DNA from: Trichobilharzia regenti
Lineage: Eukaryota; Platyhelminthes; Trematoda; Strigeidida; Schistosomatidae
Length of the DNA stretch: 64,000 bases
NCBI GenBank assembly: GCA_944472135.2
Contig: OX235263.1
Location: 22,869,379-22,933,378 of the forward strand
Direction: 5' to 3'
Part shown: piece after piece, positions 44,226 through 55,559 of the stretch
Layout of the letters: every line of letters starts with the position of its first letter
Position numbering within the stretch: the stretch's first letter is position 1
Made by a program: the position numbers and the translations under genes
Notes under the pieces: generated by a model
What the model saw: the letters and a program-made list of their open reading frames with translations, nothing else
Told to the model about the DNA's origin: nothing
The model's database searches: none

Positions 44226-45530
44226 ACTTAGTTATGTCTTAATAGGCCAATAAGGCAGGGATAATGACTGTACGAACTTGTTTTGAATGCATAGTTGAGG
44301 TTTAATAGTTCGAATGCCTTTCGTCTCAGCTGTGTGCAGTGGACGAATACGAAGTCTATTGGAAAGATTCGGTGGGATACGATGAATTACTTTGAAAGCT
44401 CTCGTTTTCTCCGCTAGATGACCTCTACCAATTAAATGTGACAAAATTGAGCTACGGATTGTTTTTGTCTGTCCTTTGCCAGACGACGATGGGAGATGTT
44501 CACTAACACGTTGGTTAAGCTGTCTAGTAGTAGTATGCCCAACTTAACTGTCACCATAGGTGCAGTTGAATTGATAAATACACATAGATGTGGCGAAACT
44601 ACCTAGCTTATATCAAATGGATGGGAAAGTTCCAGAATAATATCCGGTCAAGGGTCAAATTAATAAAAATTAAAATTGGGAATTAGAATGCCATAATAAA
44701 CAGGGGGATGGATAAAACAAACAAAGTAGCGTCATAATAGCTAAGAATATTGACATTGTGCGATTGGGGGTTAGAAATGTAGAAATAACAAAATAGATAG
44801 GATGTTTGGATAAAAGCTAATGTGATGAATAATTGTTTATGCAATCAGGGATTAAATATGTAGAAATAGTTAAATGACAAAATAAACACTAAGTTCGGGT
44901 ATGAAAATATGGTAGTGTAAACAGGGATTAAGAAAAACTTGAAATAACATGAATAAACAGGAAGTTTAGATAAGAAAGGAGATGGGATGGTGATTACCAA
45001 AAATTACCTGTTTATGATGGCCATGGCAAGGACAGGGGTTGGACGTATTTCTTTTGGATACAATTCCTTTTATTTTTATCCAGCTTATCCTTCGTTTGCG
45101 TCCCAACCATTCATCGGCTAGAGGATGACAAACATAGGTGTACTGCGTAAAATGTTCTTCGTATACTCCTTGAAAGTCTTTGCAATAAAATCTCACTTGA
45201 TAAGTCACCATTAAATTGTAACTTAATAAATAGAGGTTTTTTACGTGCAGTCAGAGTCTCAGGTTTTCCCTCTCTGGTGTTTTCATATGTTTCTTTATGA
45301 AACTACTCGGATAGCCTATCTCCGTCAAGGAATCCTGAATACATTCAAATTCCTTTTGTAAGAAATCATCCGTACATATCTTTCTTGCTCTGCTTGTGAG
45401 ACATTTTACAGCATTCCTTTGTGTATATTTAATGGGCACGTAATTAAAGAAGTGTGTGTGTGTGTATTGTCCTGTGAATGTGCTTTTTCTGTACACACTT
45501 CTCCCAAGTGACCCATCTTATTATCAACAT
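44226..45530 (-). pseudogene. Penelope-like element remnant (thumb to GIY-YIG)
   Basis: Minus strand. From 45496: VYRKSTFTGQYTHTHFF-like thumb, IGYPSSFIKKHMKTPE, then weak sequence, then near 44560 a GIY-YIG-like YQFNCTYGDS with a stop at the YIG tyrosine position. RVSEHLPSSSGKGQ and HLIGRGHLAEKTRAFKVIHR follow, and the conserved end KGIRTIKPQLCIQNKFVQS is at about 44270. Stops and shifts make it inactive. It belongs to a different subfamily from 57285-58331. Confidence 0.7.
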
Positions 45531-45817
45531 CGTACTGTGCTATAGTTGCATATTTTAATCTTAGTTTCAGAATCTATTACTATTCCACTTAATTCTGTTT
45601 CATCCCATTGATACGCTTCTTTGTTTCAAATGTCTATTAACTATAATTTTACTATGTAATCGTAAAGTCAGACAAGAATTTATCGAAGCTACCTATTCGA
45701 CTGCTTAAATCGTCTTCTGTATTAGGTAATTAAGCATAAAGAGTTTATTTGATTTCAGATACATGAGTCAGGAATGCGTACAATTTTTTAATTTTATTTT
45801 TTTATTTTTTATTTACA

Positions 45818-45988
45818 GCTTGATTCCACACTGTATTTTCGGTACAAGTATGGAGTTTTCAGCATGGATATCGGTAGCCCAAATTTCACAGGCCGACCAT
45901 AGATATCAGGTGTGCGTCGGTGCGGCCTCGAACTCTGGACCATGTGCATGGTCGGCGAGAGTCCTAACCACTGTGCCACCGACGCACA
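45818..45988 (-). repeat. tRNA-derived SINE, tail type A
   Basis: Minus strand: TGCGTCGGTGGCACAGTGG (A box), B box GAGTTCGAGGC, then the tail shared with 10785-10975 (TTTGGGCTACCG). No hammerhead motif. Confidence 0.75.
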
Positions 45989-46019
45989 TATATATATAAT
46001 CCATTCAAAGAACTTCTAA

Positions 46020-46450
46020 TGCCAGCAAACTACAAATCTTATTTCTACACGACCGGTGGTGATTCCTCAATTGAAAGATGAAGTACCTGGACTAGCCACT
46101 TCCAATTGAATCTACCAATTCAACTGCGCTTGTTGTAGGGCGAGTTATATTGACCGTTGCTCTAGGAGCTTGATTTTTCGTGCTCCCACGAGAACATCTA
46201 CCAGTATGGCTAAGTAAAGGTGTTGTAAAAACCATCAACAGTTTGATATTAGACCACCTGGTCGAAACCGGCTACAAAGTCAGTATTGAAGAGTAGTCCT
46301 TCTCTACCGTCTATCCGGAACCAAATAAACTGTCAAAAACATCCATGTACCGCATACTCCAAACAGTAGAGGCTATCGCGATTCCCCTGAGATATCTGGT
46401 ACTCTGTGTACAAAAGAAACAGGTCCAACCCCTATTATTTTCCCGGCCTG
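46020..46450 (+). pseudogene. Very decayed Penelope-like GIY-YIG region
   Basis: Recognisable only in pieces across frames: CASCRASYIDRCSRS (GIY-YIG core) near 46125, HLVETGYKVSIE near 46255 and VEAIAIPLRYLVLCVQKK near 46370-46425. Many stops. Confidence 0.55.
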
Positions 46451-47195
46451 CTGTGGAGTTTGCAAATTCATAAATACCTTATCATATCGGCACTTTTGTT
46501 ATGGTCCTCCGTTCTGTACATATAAATTCGCCTATTCTTTGTCATTATACTTGCATTAACTAACCTTTTGTTTTCTTATTTAAACGTAGTAGTTAACTTA
46601 CACACTGACACACATTGAATGCATATAAATTTCAACCCCCATAAAACCCTTTTTCTCTACCCTTGTCCTTGACGTGATCACTCATCCAGCTGAAGTTTAT
46701 AATCAATCTGAATAAAACTTAATATGAACATAACTCATGCGAATTTATTACCTATACATTCGTTGCCATTCATAAATATCCACTTTTGTAATATTGGTGT
46801 TCAGTTTAGTACTACAGTCTTACATATTACCACATACACATATATTTTGAACTATGATCTGTTAACAATCTAATTGTAAATAAGTTTTGGAATTCTGATC
46901 TCTTTAGAAACCACTAATGTTCTCAATAATAATAATCATTTTTTCATTATTATGGATATATAACTGTAGAACTTGATGACGAAGTTATCGAGTAGAATAT
47001 TCTTTGTTCAGTAATTAAGTAATTAAGAAGTGGGATTGTTCGAATGGTTGATTCTTTTAACCCCTAACTACCGTATAGATTTTATCCACAATCAATGCGA
47101 GAATATGTAAGAAATGTCGTTTGAAAACAGTCTGTTACTAGAAGCATAAATAATAAAACTCTTCTGAGTAATGTTTACTTTTCTATATCGGGTCC

Positions 47196-47359
47196 TAGTG
47201 GCTGAATGTTATACGAGCTTGCCTTGTAACCAGAAGGTCCTGGGTTCGCAACTCAGCGAGTGCGTACTTCCGTTGATTCCCAGACTGGGATGAAACAGCA
47301 GCTGTCCAGTACTGCCAGGTGGTTTTCCAATAGTTGCCTAACTGATATTAATCCGTGAT

Positions 47360-47361
<2 letters not shown>
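47196..47361 (+). repeat. Smalpha-like SINE with near-complete hammerhead
   Basis: Head GTCCTAGTGGCTGAATG and CCTTGTAACCAGAAGGTCC, B box GGGTTCGCAAC, then TTGATTCCCAGACTGGGATGAAACAG and CTGTCCAGTACTGCC. Stem II is kept as TCCCAGACTGGGA and GAAA is kept; the CTGATGA box is TTGATTC. The tail is followed by a TA run. Confidence 0.7.

Positions 47362-47402
<41 letters not shown>
47362..47402. repeat. TA microsatellite
   Basis: About 20 TA units directly after a SINE tail. Confidence 0.95.
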
Positions 47403-47404
<2 letters not shown>

Positions 47405-47748
47405 GAAGAATGAATGATCTCACTTTCTTAACGCTGAATGTATTTTGTAATCACATTACCTAAAATATCATTGATCCATTCAGTCATGTAGTATAATAGC
47501 ATATGAAGCCTTTGGTGTAAGTTGGATGGCAAAGTGATATGTACAAAATGTGCAAAATCTGGGTTAAGGAAAGGTGAGATCTGGCAAATAAATTTTCCTA
47601 CAAAATATTAGAATCATCAGCTTACCTTCCCTGATGATAACAAACAAATAACACAACGATGTACATGTCCATCAAGAGACCAGCTGAAGCTTTTTATGAT
47701 CACCGCACCTCCACATGAACAGATCCTCTCTTTGAAAATCAATCCCAC

Positions 47749-48758
47749 TGTAACGACAGAAGACAAGGGCCAGGCAACAGATCGTTTTATTATGAAAATC
47801 AACACGCATTTATACATATTTCAACTACATTATTATAGACAAGCGCAGTCATCTGATTGGTTGTTTCGGGATTCCTTGACAAATAGAGTTCTCTATCTGC
47901 GAATCATATTTTGCCACGTTAACTTTGCTGTGATTGGTTGTTGACTCAGCCTTGTTCATATTTTCTCACGGCCCATATTAGTGACCTAGACCTTAACGTA
48001 GATTAGTGCCAACCAATCGGCTAGCAGCCTGCTCTCACCACACTCGTCCCCCCGTCAAATACGTGCGACTGAAGTCGGCTTGATCTACTTGGTGCAGGCG
48101 TCATCGTTGGCTTGTCTCGCTGTATCCATTTCTGGAGCTCGCTGACGTTCACGCGCCTCTTATTGTTCGCCATTGCGACTGTGTCTGCGTAACCCCATCT
48201 CGAAGTGACCATATATGGTCCTTCCCACTTTGGAAACTGTTTGCCTGACCCTGTCGAACATTCGTCCATACTTCGGCTCACACTTTCATACGCTGCTTTC
48301 ACCCGACCTCCCAGCAGCGTCCCAAGTAGCAGCTCCATCGCTGACAGATCTTGAACGCCACTCAACTGCGCAGAAGCCTTGAAGTCCTGCCCGAAGATCC
48401 ATATGTCTCCATCAAAAACAGCAAGGCATAGGCTTTCCATTTGTCGGTAGGCAGCGACACCAAATGTAACGACAGAAGACAAGGGCCAGGCAACAGATCG
48501 TTTTATTATGAAAATCAACACGCATTTATACATATTTCAACTACATTATTATAGACAAGCGCAGTCATCTGATTGGTTGTTTCGGGATTCCTTGACAAAT
48601 AGAGTTCTCTATCTGCGAATCATATTTTGCCACGTTAACTTTGCTGTGATTGGTTGTTGACTCAGCCTTGTTCATATTTTCTCACGGCCCATATTAGTGA
48701 CCTAGACCTTAACGTAGATTAGTGCCAACCAATCGGCTAGCAGCCTGCTCTCACCACA
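47749..48758 (-). mobile_element. Miniature 1010-bp LTR retrotransposon
   Basis: Two 294-bp direct LTRs (47749-48042 and 48465-48758, TGTAACGACAG...CTCACCACA), a 422-bp internal region and CCAC target duplicates (47745-47748 and 48759-48762). In minus sense the internal region starts TTTGGTGTCGCTGCC (possible primer site) and ends with the purine run GACGGGGGGACGAG beside the 3' LTR. It has both ends needed for reverse transcription and integration but almost no coding capacity, like a TRIM or other non-autonomous element. The LTRs are nearly identical, so it moved recently. Confidence 0.9.
48043..48464 (-). pseudogene. Internal relic: joined front and integrase tail
   Basis: A single open frame on the minus strand begins in the 5' LTR at 48533 and reads through: RQMESLCLAVFDGDIWIFGQ (unknown, perhaps a gag start), ELLLGTLLGGRVKAAYESVS, then KWEGPYMVTSRWGYADT, the C-terminal domain of a gypsy integrase, and a basic end. 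The join shows that gag, protease, RT and the integrase core were deleted. Probably not functional as protein. Confidence 0.6.
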
Positions 48759-48762
48759 CCAC

Positions 48763-50450
48763 ATCTAAGCAGCACTCGAAGACTTGATGCTCACTGAATT
48801 GCAAATACAACTGCGTTAGAACAGGCATTTGACTCAAATCAAACTGATCAGAAGATTCAACTCATGTGAATGAAATTCATTGAACCATTCATGTTCAATG
48901 GTACGGTCGCACTCCATCGGTAGTGAATGGTGCTTAAAGTTTTACTTGACCTATTATGCATACAACATTCATCAGGCTTAAATCAACTTCAGTGAATGAT
49001 TACAGTTAAGTTGAACTGGTTAAGTTTCAAACCCGCGAGTGTGTAACAGCAGAATTGCTTGTTTTAGAAAATCACACACAATTACGGTAAAATGCATAAA
49101 TCATGCGCTGAAATCTCCATTTGCATATGTTCATCCTACTTTGCTTCCTTTGTCTGTCTTTCCTGACTTCAGTATTGTTTTGCATATCAATATCTTTTAT
49201 TTCCCCTCTCCTCAACTTAATTCATTAATTCATCACAGGATTTCATCATGAGCTGACATTGGTTAGAGAACCATTGGAAAACCTGGGAGCGCTGGGTTCA
49301 AATCCAGGTGGATGCGTACTGCTGAAGAGTCCTAAACTAGGACGAAACAGCTGTCCAACACTCCCTGCAGGTTTTCGAATGGTTCTGTAACTAATGTCAG
49401 CTCATGATGAAATCCTGTAACCAACCGAATCCCTACAAACCAGCACTCATTACTTCATTATTTAGTAATCTTGCAGAAGATATCACACATGCACAAGGTA
49501 TACTACTTACAAAATCTTATCAGTAGCCTATTGAAAAAGATAAAAATGTACCTCAGAATTCAGGTAATTTATAACTTAATATGGATAATAATTAAAAAAG
49601 AAGTCAGTGTTATTTTTTAACAAAATAATAATGACCACCTATGCTGATGGTAAGTTAACAGGCATACTTATCACGATTACTTTTTGTTACTAGTCATAAA
49701 ATAACTACTAGTGAGTGTTTTCATAATAGATATTAGTAGAAATAAGAAAAGCAAATATTCTTATTAATTGGTTTCAATATAAGGTGAATATAAGTCTTTT
49801 ATTTGGCGCCAATCTATAAGATAATGTGTGTTTTATTTATGTGAAGCATAAGTGGTTACTTTACAAAAAAGGCCAAACTTAAATGAACATATACTTGATT
49901 AAGACATAAACTTAGTTCGTTTACTCCTAGAAACCAAAGAAAAAGAGAGATTTACTCATAAATAATAGTGAAATGCAATAATTAAACCGATCAAATCGCA
50001 GATATTTTAGAGAAATGTATTCTACATGTACAAGCAGTTATGTTCAGTTATTTGTGTGTCCACTGTGTGCGCATCTATAAGCCTATGGAAACTCTGACTA
50101 GTACTTACAAGATATTTTCAAGCATTCGCATACTTACAGCTAAGATAACCAAAGTAAATAACAATGAGGTTTATATGGATTCATATAAATATGTGTATAT
50201 ATATCACCAGCGCCTCAATAACTCATCTCTAGATTATTTTATTACATGCAACTGTTTATCTCACAGTTACAATAACAACAAAACTGGAAATCAGTGTGAC
50301 TAACAACAACATTTAGTGATATTAATAATTGTACGTATAATGCGAATTTATGACGGCTCATTTAGTTTTTTTTAAACTTTTTATGTTAGATTACTTTTAT
50401 GGTTATTATTTCAGTAGTTTCTGAGTGGAACATAGGGTTTCAAAAGCATA
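48763..50450. other. Stretch with one SINE and no gene
   Basis: AT-rich, no coding signal. A SINE with a foldback lies at 49236-49417 and a SINE-tail fragment near 50405-50445. Confidence 0.5.
49236..49417 (+). repeat. Foldback SINE carrying a hammerhead motif
   Basis: Right part is an Smalpha-like SINE: B box GGGTTCAAATCC, hammerhead CTGAAGA (49322-49328), stem II GTCC/GGAC (49329-49343), GAAA (49344-49347), CAGCTGTC with the predicted cut after 49355, and the tail 49368-49417. The left part, 49236-49285, is the same tail inverted, 47 of 50 bases pairing. The tRNA-like first half of the head is missing. Only one core base (CTGATGA to CTGAAGA) departs from the consensus. Confidence 0.75.
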
Positions 50451-51740
50451 TCTGCATTTCAGTCTGCTCTGTGATGTCACATTTAGCTGACTTCGCGATT
50501 TCATATAATCCTTGGTCTCCTCCACACACACACACGCACATACGAGCCCCTACATATCACTCTCGGACGCACATCCAATTCGTTGCTTCCCATTCTGGTT
50601 CCAACGGAGCGATAGCCTGCCGTGAGATGTCAGTCAGCGATCTCCTCAGCGTGTGTCTCACCCACTTCCATTCTTTTTGGTACAGGTTCTATTGGTTGGA
50701 TCGTTCTCAGAGACTTTAGTTTCTAATCTTTTCTAGCCAGCCATCTGATCGTCAGTATATGACGAGGCCAGCTGTCGGTGAAAGCTTGCAGTGACTTGTT
50801 TGAATTCCTTTTTCATGATGTCATCAGTAATGATTGACATGATATTAGTGTTGGAAATCCAGATTTCGTTCTTTATGCTGAGCTATTTTTTCCTTCACAT
50901 TCCCAGTGCGACATAGAGCTTCAAGCTAGAGGCTTGAAGTTTCTGTGGCAGTGTTGTTTATTTTTACAGGATGGGATTGCTAGCTTCATGCCCAACGTTT
51001 CCCCTTAAACAGCTTTATTACTGGCGGGTAATCGAACCCCGTACCATGTATATGGTCGGCGAGCGTCCTAACCTCTGTGCCACCAACGCACACTGAGTTT
51101 TGTAGACTTCCATAGTGATTTCAGGTTAATGATAGTCGTCTGCCTTGACTTTCCGATCCTGTATTTAGCATACTTATTTTTACCGGCTGAAGTCGAAACG
51201 GTGCTGTTTGGACAATCGAAGCAATTGACCTCCTTCAAATTTATTCTGTTGGTAGTGACTGGTGCTTGTTATTGTTGGTTAGATATCTTCACCACATCTA
51301 TCATCTCTATGTTCATCTGAATTCGTAACTTTACTGCCTGCCTACTTTTTCTGCTGAATTGTTGGTTTTAGCTTGCAATCTTTGAGTTTATGAGACATTA
51401 GACGTAAATCATCCACAAAGTGCAGATTTTCTAAAGTTATTTCATCGGTCCAAAATATTCCTGTCTACTCATTCCCCACGCTTTCCCGCATGGTCTAGTT
51501 CACCACAATCAGGAATATCACCAGTGATGTTGGGCAGCATTGTCTGACTCCTGCATTCCCTTCAAGGAAATTACGAAGCTTTTCGTTGTGAATCAGTTGA
51601 CGCATGGCATCGTTATCACATAGCTGTTAAATGAGGCTGAAAAACGTTTGCATCATCGCCGTCCGTAGTTTCGAGGCAGTATTCAAATCACTTCACGGTT
51701 AACACTGTTGAAGGCCTTTTGAAAGTCGTTGAAGTAGAGA
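50450..51740 (-). pseudogene. RTE/SR2-like reverse transcriptase fragments (minus)
   Basis: Minus-strand pieces interrupted by a SINE at 50893-51092. Near 51730-51690, FNDFQKAFNSVNRE is the RT catalytic motif A region; near 51410, FVDDLRLMSHKLKDC is motif C (YADD changed to FVDD). Near 50640-50760 the pieces resemble the W.WIGH.LRR C-terminal region of RTE elements. Frames are repeatedly broken. RTE-clade SR2 elements are known in schistosomes. Confidence 0.55.
50893..51092 (-). repeat. tRNA-derived SINE, tail type B
   Basis: Minus strand: TGCGTTGGTGGCACAGAGG head, B box GGGGTTCGATTACC, tail ending in the part that reads GACATAGAGCTTCAAGC in plus sense. It is inserted in RTE-like sequence. 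Confidence 0.75.
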
Positions 51741-51839
51741 TTTGACCACTATTCCATTCCATGTTCTTTTGTTATTATTATACATTATTTATTATTCCCT
51801 TAGTTTCCAAGTGCAACATACGGCTTCAACAACACATCT

Positions 51840-52240
51840 CACCTTTCTTCTATTCATTGTTATCCTCTTCATCTGCACCCATTATCGACCATAATCTCTC
51901 ATCCCCTCCTTCCCAAACGATTTCCTACATGTCGACCCCGCGCTGACAAACCACTCGGATTTCACTCGAGCAATGGCCTGCGTTGCGCGCGATAACACCC
52001 GACGGCCTCCTCCACCTATGCCCGAATAATCCATCTCCATTTTCTGCAACATATTTGTTGAGCAACTGACTCTCGTCTGTTTGTTTGTTGCCAGCCAGAG
52101 TTTCTTGTTGCTAATTCTTTCTCACAGACTGGCCATTTCATCTTCAGTATGCAGCCATAGAAAGTCTGCAGTGGGCTTTTGGAAGTGCTTTTCGTAATGC
52201 GCATATCAAGCTTCTGATCTAAATAGAAGCACCGGCTGAC
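51840..52240 (-). pseudogene. RTE/SR2-like C-terminal fragment (minus)
   Basis: Diverged homologue of 50490-50770 and 60580-60960. The minus strand holds the region between the RT and the 3' end of RTE elements. Weak and full of stops; a SINE-tail fragment lies at its left edge (about 51775-51830). Confidence 0.4.
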
Positions 52241-52828
52241 TTGACATTTGTGTTAAACAGAATGTGAATTTTGCTTTTTATGCTGACTGAGTTAGTGCAG
52301 AAGATTTCCGAACTGGTTTTAGATTGATGAAGACATATGTTGCCTCCGCAATTAAACCAAGGAGCTCAGAGAACACTATCAATTCCACATATGTTGCCTA
52401 TCCGATTCTGCCTGACTTCAGCATTCTCATTTATGCCGTCCGCCTGTGATTGAAACCGTGCTTCCTGGAAAGATAACTGAAGGAAGTGACCTGTTTTGTT
52501 CTATAATTATGCTGATAATTGCAATTACTGTCATTAGTGGATACAGAGGGACTAAATCATCTTTCGTTACATTAATAAAGGCTGTGGATAAAATTAAATT
52601 TTAAAATCTTCGAACTATTTTAGACTTAGGTACTTAAAAGTGTCAAATGCTACATTTTTAAAAACATTTAAACGTTTATTATCTATCACTGGCAACTAAC
52701 TTTCGTCATTATTTATTAAACATCAGTGAAAACGTTCCGTGACCACTGTTTAACCAAACAGTACTCGATGTTCCGGTTCTTGAAAGGTCAGGGGGAAACA
52801 TTCATAAGAAGACTAGAATAAGCTATCG

Positions 52829-53794
52829 TTGACACAAACAGGATCCTGGGCAAAGAGTTGGTTGCATTCCTACTTTTCTGATAGAATGCAGTATAGTGTA
52901 TATAACGGCAAATCTTCTTCTAACTCGCTTACAAAATCCGGTGTTCCGCAAGGTGCTGTACTCTCTCCTTTTCTTTTTTCTTTCTTCCTACATGACCTAC
53001 CTCATTCAAACGAAACTAACTTTGTCAAATATGCAGATGATCTGACTGTATCACTGCCTATCACTTCCGAGTCTGACAGCTCCAAACTTAATAGCTTTCT
53101 GTTGGACATCAACAACTGGTCCAAGTCAAATGGTCTTATATTAAATCCTTCCAAATGTCAGGCAGTTGACTTTACTTTCAAGCATCGACGTGACTTACTT
53201 GAACTAGTTAGCTTGCATGATCCCTGTAGCATAGATGGCACGGAAATTGAAACCATGTCAAGCATTAAATACCTTGGATTAGTTCTTTCCTCTGACCTTT
53301 CATGGTCATCACACATCTTATCTATCTCTAAGAAAATGTTTCGTCTTACCTTCTACATTAAAAAGTTAAGACAATCAGGTATCAACCAACCTTTAGTTTT
53401 GCAATTTTTAAACTCCTGTATTTTACCTATTGTACTCTATTGCTCTCCATTAATCTTTCCTGGGCTTCTCAAAAAAGATTATATCATATTACGAAGGGTA
53501 TTAAATGCTGTGAGTAGGGCTTGTGGTCTGCCACTGCATGAGCTCGCTAATACTATAGTCGAGAGGCATATAAATTCCTGTACGAAATGGGAAAAGGCTA
53601 TACTGTCAGACCCTCTGCACGCCCTTTATTCACACCTGTCCCCTTGTATCTCATCAGGTAGGACGAGAAGTCAATATAAGAAAGTATATGCTCGTACCAC
53701 TAAGTACAGAAATTCTACAATACCCTATTTAGCGCGTACTTTATGTGACGAAGACTCTGTTAGACGTGAAACTTACAAGTTACTATGTAATTAG
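52829..53794 (+). pseudogene. 5'-truncated non-LTR reverse transcriptase
   Basis: 321 codons open, starting within the RT palm: SGVPQGAVLSPFLFSFFLHD (motif B), FVKYADDLTVSLP (catalytic YADD), KSNGLILNPSKC, SSIKYLGLVLSSDLSW, then the C-terminal region of CR1/jockey type to the stop at 53794. Motif A and everything upstream (endonuclease, ORF1) are missing, the usual 5' truncation of a copy whose reverse transcription stopped early. The frame is undamaged, so the insertion is recent. It is followed by a 3' untranslated region and a TTA tail. Confidence 0.85.
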
Positions 53795-54109
53795 CACAGT
53801 GAATCGACCCTTTTATCGTTCATCTTTCTGTATTTTATGGTGTCACACTTTCTATCGTTTAAATCGTTACTCTGCTATTTTATTTTTAGTTGGTATTACT
53901 ATTATTACTACAATTTTGTACTTTATACATATTTTTCTCCGTATGGCACACAGTATTTTGCTACGTAGCTGCTATAACAATCGTTTTATTACTATTATGT
54001 AATGTGTATTTTTAATTTTTTTTGTCGTTTTTGAGTAAATTAGATGCAATATTGTACTGAATGCTGAAAATTCCTTGCTGTATCATGAGTACTGTTTTTG
54101 GAATAAAGC

Positions 54110-54177
<68 letters not shown>
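53795..54177 (+). other. 3' untranslated region and TTA tail of the truncated element
   Basis: No genes. GGAATAAAGC at 54101-54110 leads directly into a TTA run (54111-54177), which marks the 3' end of the RT fragment upstream. Confidence 0.75.
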
Positions 54178-54178
<1 letters not shown>

Positions 54179-54369
54179 GTATTCCTTGAGCTATACATGT
54201 TCGTTTATGTAAATTTCGGTACATGAAAAAAAATTAGCTTGACACTTAACAAATAGACACAAACCTAAAAAAATGAGTATTACTCAACATACTTTTTGGG
54301 TGCCACGGCTTACTAAGTTTTCCAGGTGAAGATCATTCATGTCACTGATGTATAGACCTTCATTCAACT

Positions 54370-54578
54370 TGATTTCGAAGGTAATGGTATAATGAGAATG
54401 ATAAGTAAACATCTGTGCACAGCACTGAATACAGGGGTAAGACAAGGCTGCCTATGGTCACCAGTGATACTCCTAATTGTGATAGACCAGGTTATTCGTC
54501 GAGAAGACAGGAATATGTTGGACGGATAAGAACATTCTAGAAGATCAGGATTTTGAGGTGGATGATTTATGTTTAATA

Positions 54579-54612
<34 letters not shown>

Positions 54613-54960
54613 AGACTTGAAGGCGAGAACCAGCTGATTGGATGTAAAAGCAGCCAATGAATACAGAACTCCAGATGAACATAGAAAAGACGGAGGTAAT
54701 GAAGATAACCAACTAACAGCAACAGCAACAACTAACACCAACCACCATCAACAGGAGAGATTTGACAGAGGTTACTTCCTTCACTGGTCTGGCCAGGAAG
54801 CACTGTTTCAACCACAGGCAGTCGGAACGGATGAAGATGTTAAAGCTGGCCAAAACTGGATAGGTAGGATACGCCTTCATTAACTTGAAACAAGATTAGA
54901 ATTTTCAACGCAAATGTTAAGTTAATTTTTCTATATGGGTTAGAAACTTGACGTTCGCGG
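54370..54960 (+). pseudogene. RTE/SR2-like reverse transcriptase remnant (plus)
   Basis: Reads GVRQGCLWSPVILLIVIDQV (RTE motif B), then after an AC run (54579-54611) EYRTPDEHRKDGGNEDNQ-like and INRRDLTEVTSFTGL pieces in shifting frames, and LIFLYGLET near 54940. The YADD region is lost near the AC repeat. Confidence 0.6.
54579..54611. repeat. CA microsatellite
   Basis: About 16 CA units inside the RTE-like remnant. Confidence 0.95.
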
Positions 54961-55069
54961 TGCGAAGAGCATTTCCAACAGGTTACTTCAGATAAGATTT
55001 TATTTTGATAAGTCACACGGTGTTATAAAGTAATGTTTACTGATGACCATATTTCAAGCAGTGCGTCGG

Positions 55070-55290
55070 TGGCACAGCGGTTGGAACGCTCGCCTACCAT
55101 GCATATGATCCGGGGTTCAATCCCCAGCCGACGTACTCCTTTACCTCGCTAAATCAGAAATAAAACTGGTAAAGAGGAAGAGGTTGGGTATGCGGCTAGA
55201 AACCCCATCCTGTAACAATCAACACTGCTACAGAAACGTCAAGCTTCTAGGTTGGAGCCCTATGTTCCACTGGGAACGTGAAGGAATAAA
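55070..55290 (+). repeat. tRNA-derived SINE, tail type B, well preserved
   Basis: Head GTGCGTCGGTGGCACAGCGG (A box), B box GGGGTTCAATCCCC, ATAAAACTGGTAAAGAGG middle, end CCCTATGTTCCACTGGGAAC, then an A-rich tail. Just left of it (54995-55052) is a fragment related to the sequence at 60495-60550. Confidence 0.85.
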
Positions 55291-55559
55291 AAAAATATTT
55301 CAAGCACAATTTATTACTACTGCTCATAATCATATCAAGGCACTGACACAACTTTCTTGCTTCATTTCAAATAAATCCCATAATTTAAATTCAATTATTA
55401 TTCTAGTCGCGCCATATTCTTCTTCATTCACTACAGGGTTTGTGAATTAAGAGGCGCATTAACTATGATCAAATATAATTTTCGAGTTGAACCTACTTAG
55501 GATCAGTTAACTATTTCACTGATTATTCTTCGAAATTCTAGTTTACCGGAGATGAAATG

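Noticed and set aside
54012..54224. Open frame with a long asparagine run on the minus strand
   Set aside because: It is the translation of the TTA tail of a retrotransposon.
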